From Paralithodes platypus (taxonomy: Eukaryota > Arthropoda > Malacostraca > Decapoda > Lithodidae), in NCBI GenBank assembly GCA_032716605.1, contig CM064512.1, forward strand, positions 25,677,781 through 25,741,780: DNA of 64,000 bases. The letters are read 5' to 3'. The position numbers were made by a program, and so were the translations under genes. Positions 53,291 through 64,000 of the stretch are shown piece after piece. Below the pieces are notes generated by a model. It was given only the letters and a program-made list of their open reading frames with translations. It did not search any database and had not been told where the DNA came from. Position 1 is the stretch's first letter. Every line of letters begins with the position of its first letter.

Positions 53291-54500
53291 ATAATCATAT
53301 TGTTATATTTGCTGTATTGCCTTTTAAGATCATTAGCCAAAAGTGTTATTCGTAATGCCGATTCTCAATTTACACACTCTGTTTGCCTTGATCTATGATT
53401 CTATATGTACAGTATATATCAGCTGTACGACTGTCAAAAGTGATGTAAATGTAAAAATCCAAACACGGACGGCATATTATAACCGTGCGAAATGAAATGT
53501 TAACATTGCATTTGCTATATATGTAAAATAGAATGTATCGACAATTATTAAACCAAGCAAATAAGATAGAGCAGGGTAATCATGTTTTAAATCCTACTGT
53601 TAACAATTATTTTTCAAAAGTGTAATGACGGTTTTGACTAACCCTTATCGACCGAAGTATAACTAAAGCTGAGTGTTCAATTATATAAAATAGATTGGTA
53701 GCGCTTAGTCACTTAAAGCTACAAATATAAATTTCTTAACATTTCGTAAAGTAAGGAATTGGGTACTACTAAGGGAGCGTTTAGGAATGAGACCGAAGTT
53801 GCCATTGTATAACATTTCTCGCCTGGTAAAGAAGATAATATTTAGGAATATGGGTATGGTTTCACTAACACAATCTTCAAACTATGGATATTCATGACAC
53901 GAAAACCACAACTAGATGAATTGAAACAATGTTTCATACAGTGCCTATATTATTTGATTCGCAAATTTTGCGGAACAAACGGCTTGGGAAAAGCACGACC
54001 ATAGTCCATTCTATAGGTACGCCAGAAATCGTAACCTCTATCCTCTGTAACTAATAAAGGGCTAAAGAAAAAGGGCTGTAGATTTCCACACCTATCTCTG
54101 ACTCAACCATCCAAAATGGTATAAATACTAGCTCGATTACTCTAGTGCTTATTAAGCTGAGATGTAGGGTTGGGAATTGTGGCTATCTTTATTGAACATG
54201 ATAAAGTCACATTTATTAAACTACTGCTTATGTTTGAATAAACTCATCTTTAATTAAGCAAAATAAGTGAAACACGACGATTTATGATTGTGTATAATCT
54301 GTGCGCATGTTATCTGTTATTGGAGAGACACGATTATTTTGATAGACTATATGGCTGTAACTATGTTTTTATATTAGTTGTTTGATGGAGATATCTAACT
54401 TCTTTGTTGAATCTGAGACATGTTTTTCTACTATCAAGACATTCATTATGTCTGCCCGAACTATACTTCACGGTTAAAATTAACATAGTAGAGCAAAGTT
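53291..54500. other. No gene recognised
   Basis: AT-rich, no coding sequence or repeat family recognised. Confidence 0.4.
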
Positions 54501-54509
54501 GGTGGTGTT

Positions 54510-55205
54510 GTGGCCATTAGGAGGGTCAAAGGCGCCTCACCTCCCACAGTCCAGGAGTCAAAAGGTCTCGGCTTCCCTCCCTCATGATCAAAGGGTCCCG
54601 GGTAACCAACCATTAATAGGGTCAAAGGCGCCTCACCTCCCACAGTCCAGGAGTCAAAAGGTCTCGGCTTCCCTCCCTCATGATCAAAGGGTCCCGGGTA
54701 ACCAACCATTAATAGGGTCAAAGGCGCCTCACCTCCCACAGTCCAGGAGTCAAAAGGTCTCGGCTTCCCTCCCTCATGATCAAAGGGTCCCGGGTAACCA
54801 ACCATTAATAGGGTCAAAGGCGCCTCACCTCCCACAGTCCAGGAGTCAAAAGGTCTCGGCTTCCCTCCCTCATGATCAAAGGGCCCCAGGTAACCAACCA
54901 TTAGGAGGGTCAAAGGTGCCTCACCTCCCACAGTCCAGGAGTCAAAAGGTCTCGGCTTCCCTCCCTCATGATCAAAGGGTCCCAGGTAACCAACCATTAG
55001 GAGGGTCAAAGCTGCCTCACCTCCCACATTCCAGGAGTCAAAAGGTCTCGGCTTCCCTCCCTCATGATCAAAGGATCCCGGGTAACCAACCATTAGGAGG
55101 GTCAAACGTGCCTCACCTCCCACAGTCCAGGAGTCAAAAGGTCTCAGGTTCCCTCCCTCGTAATCAAAGGGCCCAGGGTAACCATTAGGGGAATCAAATA
55201 CTCAC
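54510..55205 (+). repeat. 96-bp minisatellite, seven units plus partial, open on both strands
   Basis: Unit landmarks CAAAGGCGCCTCACCTCCCA start at 54528, 54624, 54720, 54816, 54912, 55008 and 55104, exactly 96 bp apart. The first four units are almost identical and the last three diverge. 96 is a multiple of 3, giving a 229-residue plus frame (54499-55188) and a 220-residue minus frame (55123-54461), each repeating a 32-residue unit. Neither has a recognisable domain, signal peptide or promoter context, so I call it a satellite rather than a gene. Confidence 0.93.
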
Positions 55206-55555
55206 ATTACTGGGGGGTACCTCTCTTGTGCCCTGGGTTTGTAGACAGATATAATTTAGAACACTGATGTTCTAGAGTTCTTCGGAGAACGAACCCCCAA
55301 GTTCGAACCTCGAAAATTTGATATTTTCGCGGTTTCGAGGTTCGTTCTCTGATTTGTGGTCCCTTACAGCAAATTTCCATTTTCGTGTCCAGTCCAGATC
55401 TACCGTAGTCTATGATCTGACGTATTGGATGCAAATTGAACACTTTAAATTAACACATTAACACAATCATTAATTATAAGATAACCCTTAGTTTACAACT
55501 TAGACGTTATAGCTGTAAATATCATTTGAGTATGAAAACCAATGTTTGCTTCGGT
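55206..55555. other. No gene recognised; palindromic block near 55275-55350
   Basis: GAACGAACC..., AAGTTCGAACCTCGAAA and CGGTTTCGAGGTTCGTTCTC can pair with each other over about 20 bp. No gene is seen. Confidence 0.5.
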
Positions 55556-55559
55556 ATTT

Positions 55560-55870
55560 TTGTTATGTGAATGAAGGAGACAAAGGGCAACGCTGCCTGC
55601 AACAAGTGTTCACCAAGGTTGAAAGAGTGATAGATAGGCAATATCAAGGTACGTTAGAGGTAATTTAGGTGTGCTGGATAGAAATGTGGTGAGCTTGTTA
55701 TATGTAGTGAAGTTAATAAGAAGAGGAGGTGTTTGGAAGAGTTAGCTGGATTACTATCCGTGTAAGTGAGGCAGAAATATAAACAGTGGAGGAAGCTAGA
55801 CAACTGAAACAGGAGTTCCAGCAACTCTTTATCATATGCCTATGTGGCCTACCCTAGGTACTGCCTTTCT
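55560..55870 (-). pseudogene. LINE-A relic, 5' region joined to 3' end (internal deletion)
   Basis: 55560-55640 resembles the LINE-A 3' end (minus: CTCTTTCAACC...GTTGC.GGCAGCG...CCTTTGTCTCC). 55660-55870 resembles 60870-61080 near the LINE-A 5' region (AACAGGAGTTCCAGC.ACTCT). The whole coding region between is absent. Confidence 0.6.
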
Positions 55871-56109
55871 CTATTGGTACCTACAATATCCCCATGTATA
55901 TCAACACATACAGCAAATTATTTAATACATAACATAGCCTTCACTCAAGCATATATAAGCAAAACGTGAATGGAAGCTATCTATACATCATGTGTATATG
56001 ATTGCCAAAGTTCAGCATAGTTCGGTATGTTTAGAAAGACGTTGACAAACAAATATAGTCTCCCCACTGTTGCAAAGTTAGAAATATAGTGTTCCCATCC
56101 AGTGATATA

Positions 56110-57162
56110 CAGGGTGTTTTAAAACAACACTGCCAGACCTCATCTGCTAATTAGTAAATACAATAACGAAGAAGATTATCTAAGGACAAAATGCAAAATA
56201 ATATACCATTAATGATTTAAACCGCATAGAGTAAAATAATTAGTGACACCCAGGTATGAGCTATAATCCGAACACGGGCTAGTGTCCCCCCTCCCCCCCA
56301 AATAGCCTACCTCTTGCCTCCCATCCCAGTTCGAGTTTTTCTTAGAAGCTTTGGAGTCATAACGAATCTTCTCATGTGTTTAATCATCTGCTCGGCCATG
56401 GTGCTATCTTCTTCTGTCATAGTGATTTTATTAACCTTATAATATCACATAAATATGGATTGTCGTTATTTAGGTGTGTCTCTGCCTTTGTTATTTTATA
56501 CTCGTTAAGCCCAAGTGACGTAAATTGTTTGTTTTGGGTACCATTAGATGATTTTACATATTCATTAGTGAACACCGTATACTTGTATGTCTACAGCTAC
56601 GTAAAATCGTCAAACTTCAACCATAAAACTGATAGATATATTTCGTTAGTACTCTGTGATAATAGTAACATAATGAGGTATTTCTATTGAAACAGTAAAT
56701 TGCGCAGGAACAATTTTTTCCCATTCAAACAGTTTCACGAACGATTAAATTACCTATAGCAGTGTTCGGATACCTGACCCAGACTTGAGATTCATTATTT
56801 TACCTCTTGGTCATCGTTACAAATGGTGCATATCTTTTTACGCTACTTAGATTATAATACTTAGCAGTTTTCTTCTAATTGCAAAATATCATTACCAATT
56901 TTATGTTACTTTGATTTTGTAATTATTCATATGTGATTAGGTCATTAGATATCTCCTCTTTACCTTTTTTACTTGGTAATCATTCATATTATGTATCATG
57001 TGTTTTGTGCTGAGCTCAGAACCCTGTTTTGCTACATTTCTAAATAACCATTTATCTCCGTTACAATATATTTTTTGGTAAAAATAGATTAGAAATTTGT
57101 GTATTATATATTTTTATCAATGTGGTCGTCATACTCTGGCAGTGTTGTTTTAAAACACCCTG
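56110..57162. mobile_element. DNA transposon, 1053 bp, perfect 28-bp inverted ends, TA duplication
   Basis: From CAGGGTGTTTTAAAACAAC at 56110 to its exact inverse ending at 57162; the inverted repeat is 28 bp without mismatch. TA flanks both ends (56108-56109, 57163-57164), pointing to the Tc1/mariner superfamily. An internal plus frame of 104 codons (56376-56690) and others show no DDE transposase motif, so it is non-autonomous. Intact ends suggest recent mobility. Confidence 0.88.
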
Positions 57163-57454
57163 TATAGATGTAGAGCTCTCTATAGGTGGTCTTTATTTGG
57201 CTTACTAACTTCTGTTCTATAATGCATTGATGTTGTAGTGTTGTTATTATTTTGGGTTGTGGGATATTGTGATGATGATCAGAGCTGCATTCTTGGGATG
57301 ATGCACTGTTGTTGGAGGACAAGTTGTCTTGTATTGTTGTGATGGTGTTTGGAGTGACTTTGTTTTAGTGATTTTGTGAAGGCTTTTAGTAGTGGTATTT
57401 ATTGCTCTTTTTGGTATCTGTAGTGGTGTAGGGAGTTGTCCTGTGTCGCTCCAG
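57163..57454. other. No gene recognised
   Basis: No coding sequence recognised. It borders a 15-nt A run at 57455-57470. Confidence 0.4.
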
Positions 57455-60400
57455 TAAAAAAAAAAAAAAAACATTCTATGTGATTGAGAGAGCCAAAAGG
57501 CAGAACTGCCTATAGCGAGTGCCTCTCCCATAGTTGAAAGAGTGACAGGGCCAAAATCAAGGGACGTTCGAGCCAAAATGCCTGGACACACAAAGTTTGA
57601 AGCAATTTAAGTCATAGGAAGAGGGAAAGACTGATTCTGGGAGAGAGTTCCAGAGTTCAGCTGTTGAGTAGAAAAAAGTTTGAGAGTAACATTTCACTCT
57701 TGGGTTGGAGAGTTGCACAGAGTAGGGAGTACAAAGGAGTACAAAGGAAATCAAGCAACAACAGGTCTAGTGACCCTTCTAGGCTGCTTGTCCTCCAAAA
57801 CACTGAGGATCAAGTGTCCAAACAGTGGTTTAAAGTGGGTAAGGGAACATTGGAAAGGGAACTACTGCCCTGGAAATAATGTCCGTGGCAGGACTAGGAA
57901 GTTAGTAGGGGACATATGGGTTAGTAACTGAGGGGAGGATAAAATAAAGTTATTCATTTACAAACACAGTCAGTCGTGGGTTTGATGCAAGATATTTGTC
58001 TAGGCGGAGTTTAAATGAATCAACGGTGCTGCAGTCTATAACGTCGTCTCGGGGAAGCCCATTCCACAAGTTGACAACTCGATTGAAGAAGAAATTCTTA
58101 GATTCGTGTGAGTTAAAAGATTTACCAATAATTTTGCAACCGTAATTCTTAGATTCGTGTGAGTAAAAAGATTTACCAAAAAATTTGCAACCGTTTCCCC
58201 GCGTGTAATTAGATTGGTCGATAGTGAAGTACTTACTACAGTTCATATTGTCGATGCCTTTGATGATTTTGAACACTTGAATTAAGTCACCTCTTAATCT
58301 GCGCTGGGTTAAAGGAAATAGATTTAATTCTCTAAGACGCTCTTCGTATGGTTTGTACTTTAGGCTAGGTATCATTTTGGTAACTCTACGTTGAACTCGT
58401 TCTAGCTTGTTTATGTCTTTTTGGTATTAAGGGCACCAGCATTGAACGCAGTATTCCAGAAGAGGGCTAGGGGTGGGATTGAGTTGCAAGACGGGTACCA
58501 CGTGCCCTACGTAAAGGAGGTGGTATATACTGGGAAAGCTCTGAGGAATACTGATTATTATAGTAGCGATAGAATAGCGAGAGAGATGCAACATTGCGGC
58601 GGAGAGAGACAGATTGCAGAGAGTTGGTGAGTGGACGGGAGTTAATGATACGAAAGGCCTTCCTTGAGGGATTGCTGGCTGGGGCGTTCTGAAAAACTAA
58701 TGGAGTAGTGTAAGGTTGAATCGTCTGCGTATGAATGGATGGGAATTGAGGTACAGTTGAGGAGATCATTTATAAAAATTAGAAAGATAATAGGAGATAG
58801 GACAGAGCCCTGAGGAACACCGGAGTTTATAGGGTGAGGAAGTGAACAATGGCCGTCCGCAACCGCGGCTATGGAACGGCCGGAAAGGAAATTAGAGATA
58901 AAGGCACAGATGGAGGGATAGGAACCGAAGGAGGGTAGTTTAGAAATTAAAGATTTGTGCCAGACTCTATCGAAGGCTTTCGATATGTCTAGTGCAATAG
59001 AAAAAGTCTCACCGAATTCCCGAAAGAAGGATGACCAAGAGTTAGTAAGATATGAAAGAAGATCACCAGTAGAGCGACCCTTAAGGAAGCCATACTGGCG
59101 ATCTGAGAGCAGATTATGAGAAGAGAAATGCTTATGAAATTTGGAAGCAAGAATAGTTTCAAAAACTTTTGAAAGACAAGAGATGAGAGCAATTGGACGA
59201 TAGTTGGAGGGTTGAGAGCGGTCACCGTTCTTTGGGACAGGTTGAATGTGAGCAAATTTCCAGCATGAAGGGAAGACGTTAGAGGATAGACAGAGACAAA
59301 AGAGTTTGCCTAGGCAGGGAGTCAGCACGGAAGCACAGTTTTTGAGAACAACAGGAGGAACACCGTCCGGACCGTACACCTTATAAGTATTAAGCCCAGA
59401 GAAGGTAGAAAGTACATCTTTAGAAGAGATTAGGATATTAGGCATAAGTAAGAGAGAGGAGGGTGAAGAGGGAGGAATAGCACCGGAATCATCCAAGGTG
59501 GAGTTTCTAGCAGAAGTTTGAGCGAAGAGTTTAGCTTTGTCAGAGGAAGAAGTGATGGTTGTGCCATCAGAATGGAAAAGGGGAAGGAAAGACAAGGCAG
59601 AGAAATTGTTGGAGAGGTTTTTGGCTAGATGCCAGAAAGCTTGGGAAGAGCTAGAGTTGGATAGTTCAGTGCATTTATTATTGATGAAAGAGTGTTTGGC
59701 AAGTCGAAGAACAGATTTGGCTTGTTTCCGGGCAGAAACATAGGAAGAATGAGAGTCTTGAGTTTTAAGGCGTCAGTACCGTTAGAATGCTTCCTCCTTA
59801 TTGCGGACAGCAGTAGATCAGGCGTGAGTAAACCAAGATTTTTTAGCATTAGTCTGAGAAAAAGAGAATGGAATGTATGCTTCCATGCCCGATAGGATTA
59901 CCTCGGTAATGCGTTCAGCATTCTCCGAGGGTCCTCGGCCACGGAAGCAGAAATCATTCCATGGGAAATCAAAGAAGTACTGCCGGAGAGCCTCCCAGTC
60001 GGCAGTGCCAAAGTGCCACAAGCGCCGCCGGCTAGAAGGATCGGGTGGTCGTACTGGAGAGATAGGACAGGTGACAGAGATAAGTTTATGGTCGGAGGAG
60101 CCCAAAGGAGAGAAAAGATCAACAGTATAAGAAGAAGGGTTAGAAGTTAGAAACAAGTCAAGAATGTTGGGCCGATCTCCGATGCGATCCGGGATACGGG
60201 TGGGTTGCTGAACTAACTGCTCTAGGTCATTTAGGATAGAAAAGACGTAGGCTTGTTCACTAGCTGGGTCAGTAGTGTGAGAGGAGAGCCATTGGCGGTG
60301 GTGAACGTTGAAATCTCCTAAGATGGAGATTTCTGAGAAAGGAGAAATGGATAGAATGTGTTCCACTGTAGAGTTTAAATAGTCAAAGAATTTGAGAAAG

Positions 60401-61080
60401 TTGGTAGAGTTAGGGGAAAGATAGACATAAATATTTAGTAAGAGAATGACAGGAAAGTTTGAACCATAAAGTTGAGAATTCAGAGGAGTCGAAATCGGGA
60501 ACACGAGAGCAGGTGAGTTTCTTGTGCCCATATGCACAACATCCGCCTTTGGCTTTGAAACTAGGATAGAGAACGTAGGAGGATACAGAGAAGGGGCTTC
60601 TGGATGTTGCTACAGACACCTGAGTTTCGGTGAGGAAGAGAAGATCAGGTTTGTAGGAGGAGAGATGGTGTTCAACAGAGTGAAAGTTAGAGGAAAGTCC
60701 GCAAATGTTGCAGAAATCAATAGAAAGAGTAACAGGCCGAGGTCCAGGTAATTTTGTGGGGTTGTCAGGGGATGGTCAGTCGGGTGTGGGGGCATTTATG
60801 TTCCCTCCCTCCTGGGGACTACGAGGCTGGGCTAAAATTAATATTTGTTTTTTTAAATTTTGGTGCGGAGGAATAAAGTGTGGTGTGCATGTTTAGTGTA
60901 GTGAAGTAGATAGGAAGAGAAGGTGTTTGTGAGAGCTATCTGGATTGCTCTCAGTGTAAATGAGGCACAAATAAAATCAGTAAGAGAGGCCAAGCAAATG
61001 CAACAGGAGTTCCAGCGACTCTTTATCACATGCCTATAACCTCACCTGGGTCTAGCCCTGATCGATTGGTGCCTACAATT
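57455..61080 (-). pseudogene. LINE-A copy (minus) with internal deletion and a CR1 insertion
   Basis: Minus strand from 61080 down. A 5' noncoding region comes first. The endonuclease is at about 60840-59820, with [23 protein letters not shown] and SSDHKLIS, and a frame break near 60540. RT is at 59595-58670, with [28 protein letters not shown], motif [12 protein letters not shown], motif B SGVPQGSVLSP and motif C SYADDST. After SFSERPSQQSL the sequence jumps to KAFRIINSRPL, a deletion of about 424 bp relative to 24550-24975. CR1 interrupts at 57728-58467. The C-terminus VQLSNPRVKCYSQTFFYSTA (57754-57557) follows. The 3' end is ATCACATAGAATG plus T15 on the plus strand. It shows that the T missing near 24264 is present in the family. 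Confidence 0.87.
57728..58467 (-). pseudogene. CR1 3' fragment inserted in LINE-A, with internal duplication
   Basis: Minus strand. Begins in the RT thumb region (LLEYCVQCWCPY), then MIPSLKYKPYEERLRELNLF to FVNE at 57950, then the 3' UTR ending in the decamer tail at 57728. It is flanked by TAGGG at 57723-57727 and 58468-58472, a 5-bp target duplication; LINE-A reads through as AGTAGGGGTGGG at 25140-25165 (inverted). Residues GKSFYSHESKNYGCK and GKSFNSHESKNFFF reflect a tandem duplication of about 57 bp at 58090-58200 that is absent from the other two CR1 copies. Confidence 0.88.
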
Positions 61081-61489
61081 GCTTTGTTATTCTGTAGTGT
61101 TTGGATTTACTTTGAAGTTGTATGTATGTTGTAATGTTGTGGTAATGCCCTGGTGCAACGGTGTTAACCCATTCTGCACCGCCGACGCCTTTTTAATTTT
61201 ATTATAGCTATAGTTAAACGATTCTGTGCAGCATAGTATATGAAGGATCTGTGGTAGTAAAAAGGGTTAACGGAGATAGTTCGAAGCCTGTTAATTGCTG
61301 GAAAAGTCCTCTTAATAATAATACAATTGTCTAATAGTAGCTTGCATAAATATAAAAGGACGTCACCAGCACTGAAAAGGTCAATGGATGGGTCTGTTTT
61401 TCCGAGATCGGAGTAACAGAGGACCCATGTCGGAGAGGCAATGTGGTAATGTTGGAAATGTGTATTTGCTGGTGATTGAAATTATTATG
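61081..61489. other. Unassigned; possible small TTAA element 61164-61270
   Basis: TTAA at 61164-61167 and 61267-61270, with CCCATTCTGCACCG and, inverted, CCCTTTTTACTACC at the ends. The left end resembles the inverted right end at 62739 (CCCATTCAGTACCG). Sequence 61300-61380 (TTGTCTAAT.GT, AAAAGGACGTCACCAGCACTGAA) also resembles 62680-62735. Probably remnants of one TTAA family. Confidence 0.4.
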
Positions 61490-61768
61490 CCAATGTCGGG
61501 ATTACCACACTGTCATGCAAGGACTTCTTTACTTCAATGCTGTCCACCCTATTTCTTGTAACTGCTTTCAGCGTTCCTATACAACGCTCCTCCCCTGTTG
61601 TACCCTCTCCCTAACTTCTTCATCAATACTCTCATCTATACTCAATAAACTGCCCAAATACTTACATGAGCTGACATTCCCCATAGCCTGACTGTTCAAC
61701 CACATCTTCACACTCTGTGGCTGCACCCCTTTCAAAGACCATAAATTTACTTTTCCCCGTGTAAATAT
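61490..61768 (-). pseudogene. LINE-B-type RT fragment
   Basis: Minus strand: SSCKYLGSLLSIDESIDEEV, RERVQQGRSVVGTLKAVTRN-like, then SVVIPTL. This matches KYLGSVLSKYGTMDEEVRER of the 18.0-kb copy just downstream of the FADD motif. Only about 90 codons remain, with frame damage near 61740. It is a different copy of the same family. Confidence 0.8.
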
Positions 61769-61809
61769 ATATATAAATATATATATTGCATGTAACAGAA
61801 CCATATATA

Positions 61810-62150
61810 GGAAACATGTCTGGACACACAGAGCTTGAAGCAGTTTCAATTGTACGATGGAGGGAAGGACAGGTGGAGGCAAAGAGTTCAAGAGTTTGTT
61901 AATTTGTTGAGTGAAAGACGGGGAGAATCGGTTCACTCTTTGGTTAGAATTTTACAAAATAAGGATTACAATAGGTTGGAAGGCGGGTGCCACCTATTCG
62001 TCTTAAAGGAGGAGGTATTCACTGAAAAAGCTTAAAAGAACATTGATTATTGTAATAGCAGAAGAGCGGGATGCAACAATGTGGCGTGTTGAGAGGGATT
62101 GTTGACATTTAGTAAGAAGAGGTGAGTTGATGAGACGATTTGTTTAATCA
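61810..62150 (-). pseudogene. LINE-A 3'-end fragment, decayed
   Basis: The plus strand contains CTGGACACACAGAGCTTGAAGC-like and CAATGTGGCG blocks, which are the inverse of LINE-A 3' coding sequence (compare 57580-57700 and 58560-58640). No open frame remains. Confidence 0.6.
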
Positions 62151-62195
62151 TCTCTCCTTTCGAGAAGTAGGATAGGATGAACCTACGCATATATA

Positions 62196-62218
62196 ATGTA
62201 TATATATATATATATATA
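62196..62218. repeat. (TA)n microsatellite
   Basis: About ten TA units. Confidence 0.9.
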
Positions 62219-62343
62219 CTCATCCTTACTTGATTTACATACACTGATTTCCAGATTAAAATCTACCAAAATGGGTATCTGCACTAATGGTTTCTGTGTG
62301 TGTGGAGGGCAGAGCATTTTCGAACGAGATATTCAAATTGTTT

Positions 62344-62739
62344 GTTTAACCTTCCATTGGAGGGTTATGGATTTCCAACCGGATTTGCTGCTCCGTTGGC
62401 CTCGTAACGGGTCACGGCTGAATGATCGAATAAACAAACCCGGGACCCGCTCCTACAAACCCGGGACCCGCTCCTACAAACCCGGGACCCGCTCCTACAA
62501 ACCCGGGACCCGCTCCTACAAACCCCTTCTGTACCGGCGACGTCTGTTTATATACAGTATGATTACCGCTACAATTAGTCGCTTTTATGAAGCTTAGGAA
62601 GGATACATGTTAGCTAAAAGGATACATTTAGATAGTCTGTAGCCAATTAATTGGTAGGCGTCATTCCTCAGATGAAGATAATCGTCTAATCGTTGCAAGA
62701 ATATATTGAAAAGGATGTCACCGGTACTGAATGGGTTAA
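62344..62739 (+). mobile_element. Candidate TTAA miniature element containing a 21-bp minisatellite
   Basis: TTAA at 62344-62347 and 62736-62739. Ends CCTTCCATTGG and, inverted, CCCATTCAGTACCGG match only loosely. Between 62442 and 62524 there are four tandem copies of a 21-bp unit (AAACCCGGGACCCGCTCCTA plus C). The right end is shared with 61164. The assignment is tentative. Confidence 0.4.
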
Positions 62740-63345
62740 CCTTTTGTTGTTAAATCACTGCAGATCAAATCCCTGGTTGTGTGGCTGTATGGTTTAAGTG
62801 TGAACAGCTCTATATATTTACTTGTAGTATTTTGTGAATGGAAAATACATTATATTGTATGTCTGTATAAGATTAAAAGAAGTAAGTGAACATTGAATAT
62901 GCCTTAGCTTAACTAATTATATTGCATAATACCTTTTGACAGTAGTCATAATTATGCATCGTGCTTATAAAACTTTAATTGAATACAAAGCATTACAACA
63001 TGGGAGGAATATGCGTGGATGTCTACATTAAGACTGGTATGACTAGGTCTTATTGGAGAACAAAATAGCCATAGAAGAATTAAATATCTATATTAATGAA
63101 ACGGTCTATAGACATAAGCTCTTACAGCACCATGGGATATTTTTCCTTTATATTATGGCTAACAGTAATCGATTTCATTCAGTTTACACAGTTTGAACTT
63201 TGCTTATTGGTTTAAACTTCAGTAAAGTGACGTCTGGTCTTACTATATTTTGTATGGACTGTAGTTAAGGGGAGGTTTCTAGTTTATTTCCTACTCCTCC
63301 AGCAATCTGAAAATTTCACCCCCTTGACCCTTTTTCAAGATAAAT
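62740..63345. other. No gene recognised
   Basis: AT-rich; nothing is identified. Confidence 0.4.
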
Positions 63346-63600
63346 TGGTACATTTTTTCGGTAGAAAAATGTCCGGCCGAAGGCCGATTACTCTTAAATT
63401 ACAGGCTCGCTGTCACTCGCCAGGATAAAATCGACACCTAAATGGCACGAAAAGTCTTAAAATTGACAGAATGGGGCGGAAATTCTTAAAAATCACCAAT
63501 CTAATGGGGCAAACGTCTTAAAATCTCAAAAGCAATGGGGCTAGATATGAGGGAGAAAGGTGTCAAGAAAAAAGTCCCTCAAGTGGAATTCTCCCCTTAA
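63346..63600 (+). repeat. Short imperfect tandem repeat with AATGGGGC
   Basis: Three imperfect units of about 33-36 bp, each with TCTTAAAA and AATGGGGC, at 63455-63545, preceded by the palindromic CGGCCGAAGGCCG at 63372-63384. No function recognised. Confidence 0.6.
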
Positions 63601-63761
63601 ACGAGTGTCATTAATTTACAGAAACGGTTTTAAAATTAATGATTGAAAACTACCTGTAGCCATTCCTTCAGTGCAAGGAGAGTTGAATGTTGCATTATGG
63701 CAAGCACTAGACGAGTTTACTTAACTTTATCTTAACTTTTGTGAGCATAGGTTATTAAAAT

Positions 63762-63835
63762 AGACAAGCAGCCTCGATGGGTAGCAGGATCTGCTGTTGG
63801 TTGCTTGACTTCCTTTGAACACACCCTCTGTACTC
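63762..63835 (+). repeat. CR1 3'-end fragment
   Basis: GACAAGCAGCCTCGATGGGT...ATCTGCTGTTGGTTGCTTGA...CTTCCTTTG resembles the last 75 bp of CR1 (compare 25860-25921 and 45432-45497). Diverged and solitary, so it is older than the other CR1 copies. Confidence 0.7.
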
Positions 63836-64000
63836 TCTCGATAATGAGTATTTGAATTTAACAGCCATGACATTTGAGCGGCATTTGGTTTATTGTTATT
63901 CGCCAACAAGGTAAACAAATATATCTTTAGCAGGTTATAATATTATATCCAAGTATGGCAGTGATATGTTTTGTATTTGTTTGTGCTAGTAACTAACATT

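Noticed and set aside
1..64000. CRISPR arrays, bacterial operons, prophage or integron features
   Set aside because: The sequence is eukaryotic repeat-rich DNA; the tandem repeats here have no spacer structure and there are no associated genes.

Overview
This 64 kb window is eukaryotic, AT-rich intergenic DNA, almost certainly from an invertebrate animal and probably an arthropod. A decapod-like crustacean is my guess, from the mixture of CR1-type LINEs, GIY-YIG Penelope-like elements, TTAA-specific miniature transposons and long (TA)n/(GA)n microsatellites. The taxon is inference; no ribosomal, mitochondrial or recognisable host gene is present. I found no tRNA or rRNA gene, no operon-like gene and no CRISPR. 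Nearly every real coding stretch belongs to a transposable element, and most are broken.

Layout. 0-1.4 kb: a regular array of about 15 quasi-palindromic cores spaced near 70 bp, followed by a TATA-like site and a primer-binding-site-like motif. 1.9-9.5 kb: a pair of inverted arms about 7 kb apart enclosing LINE fragments and a RNase H-bearing LINE (5.9-8.8 kb, minus). One arm is split by a 294-bp piggyBac-type miniature element. 10.7-12.7 kb: a decayed LINE (minus). 13.7-27.9 kb: a Penelope-like element (PLE, minus) split twice at TTAA, first by a 5.2-kb piggyBac-type element (13977-19216) and then by a miniature element (20349-26181) that itself swallowed a CR1 copy which had swallowed another LINE. 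A second PLE copy abuts it head-to-head (27.25-27.86 kb), and both PLE tails carry a hammerhead-ribozyme-like core. 28.2-32.2 kb: a RNase H LINE tail and three TTAA miniature elements. 34.2-35.9 kb: a foldback element with arms of about 500 bp. 39.4-47.7 kb: a three-level nest, LINE-A (plus) containing LINE-B (minus) containing a full-length CR1 element (plus, 40131-45497) with an uninterrupted 983-residue ORF2. 48.3-51.0 kb: more TTAA miniature elements in a repeat shared with 30.4-31.5 kb. 51-55.2 kb: two minisatellites. 56.1-57.2 kb: a DNA transposon with perfect 28-bp terminal inverted repeats. 57.5-61.1 kb: a LINE-A copy (minus) invaded by a CR1 tail. 61-64 kb: fragments.

How the parts work together. 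There is no host pathway. The window is a record of successive insertions whose order can be read directly: PLE, then piggyBac-type elements at TTAA, then CR1, then LINE-A in one nest; LINE-A, then LINE-B, then CR1 in the other. Several junctions can be checked inside the window because an uninterrupted copy, or a restored reading frame, is present. Names used here: CR1 = the CR1-like LINE; LINE-A = the endonuclease/RT LINE at 22.4-25.4 and 57.5-61.1 kb; LINE-B = minus-strand LINEs related to the ones at 10.7, 18.0 and 39.6-47.2 kb; P1, P2, P3 = TTAA miniature families.
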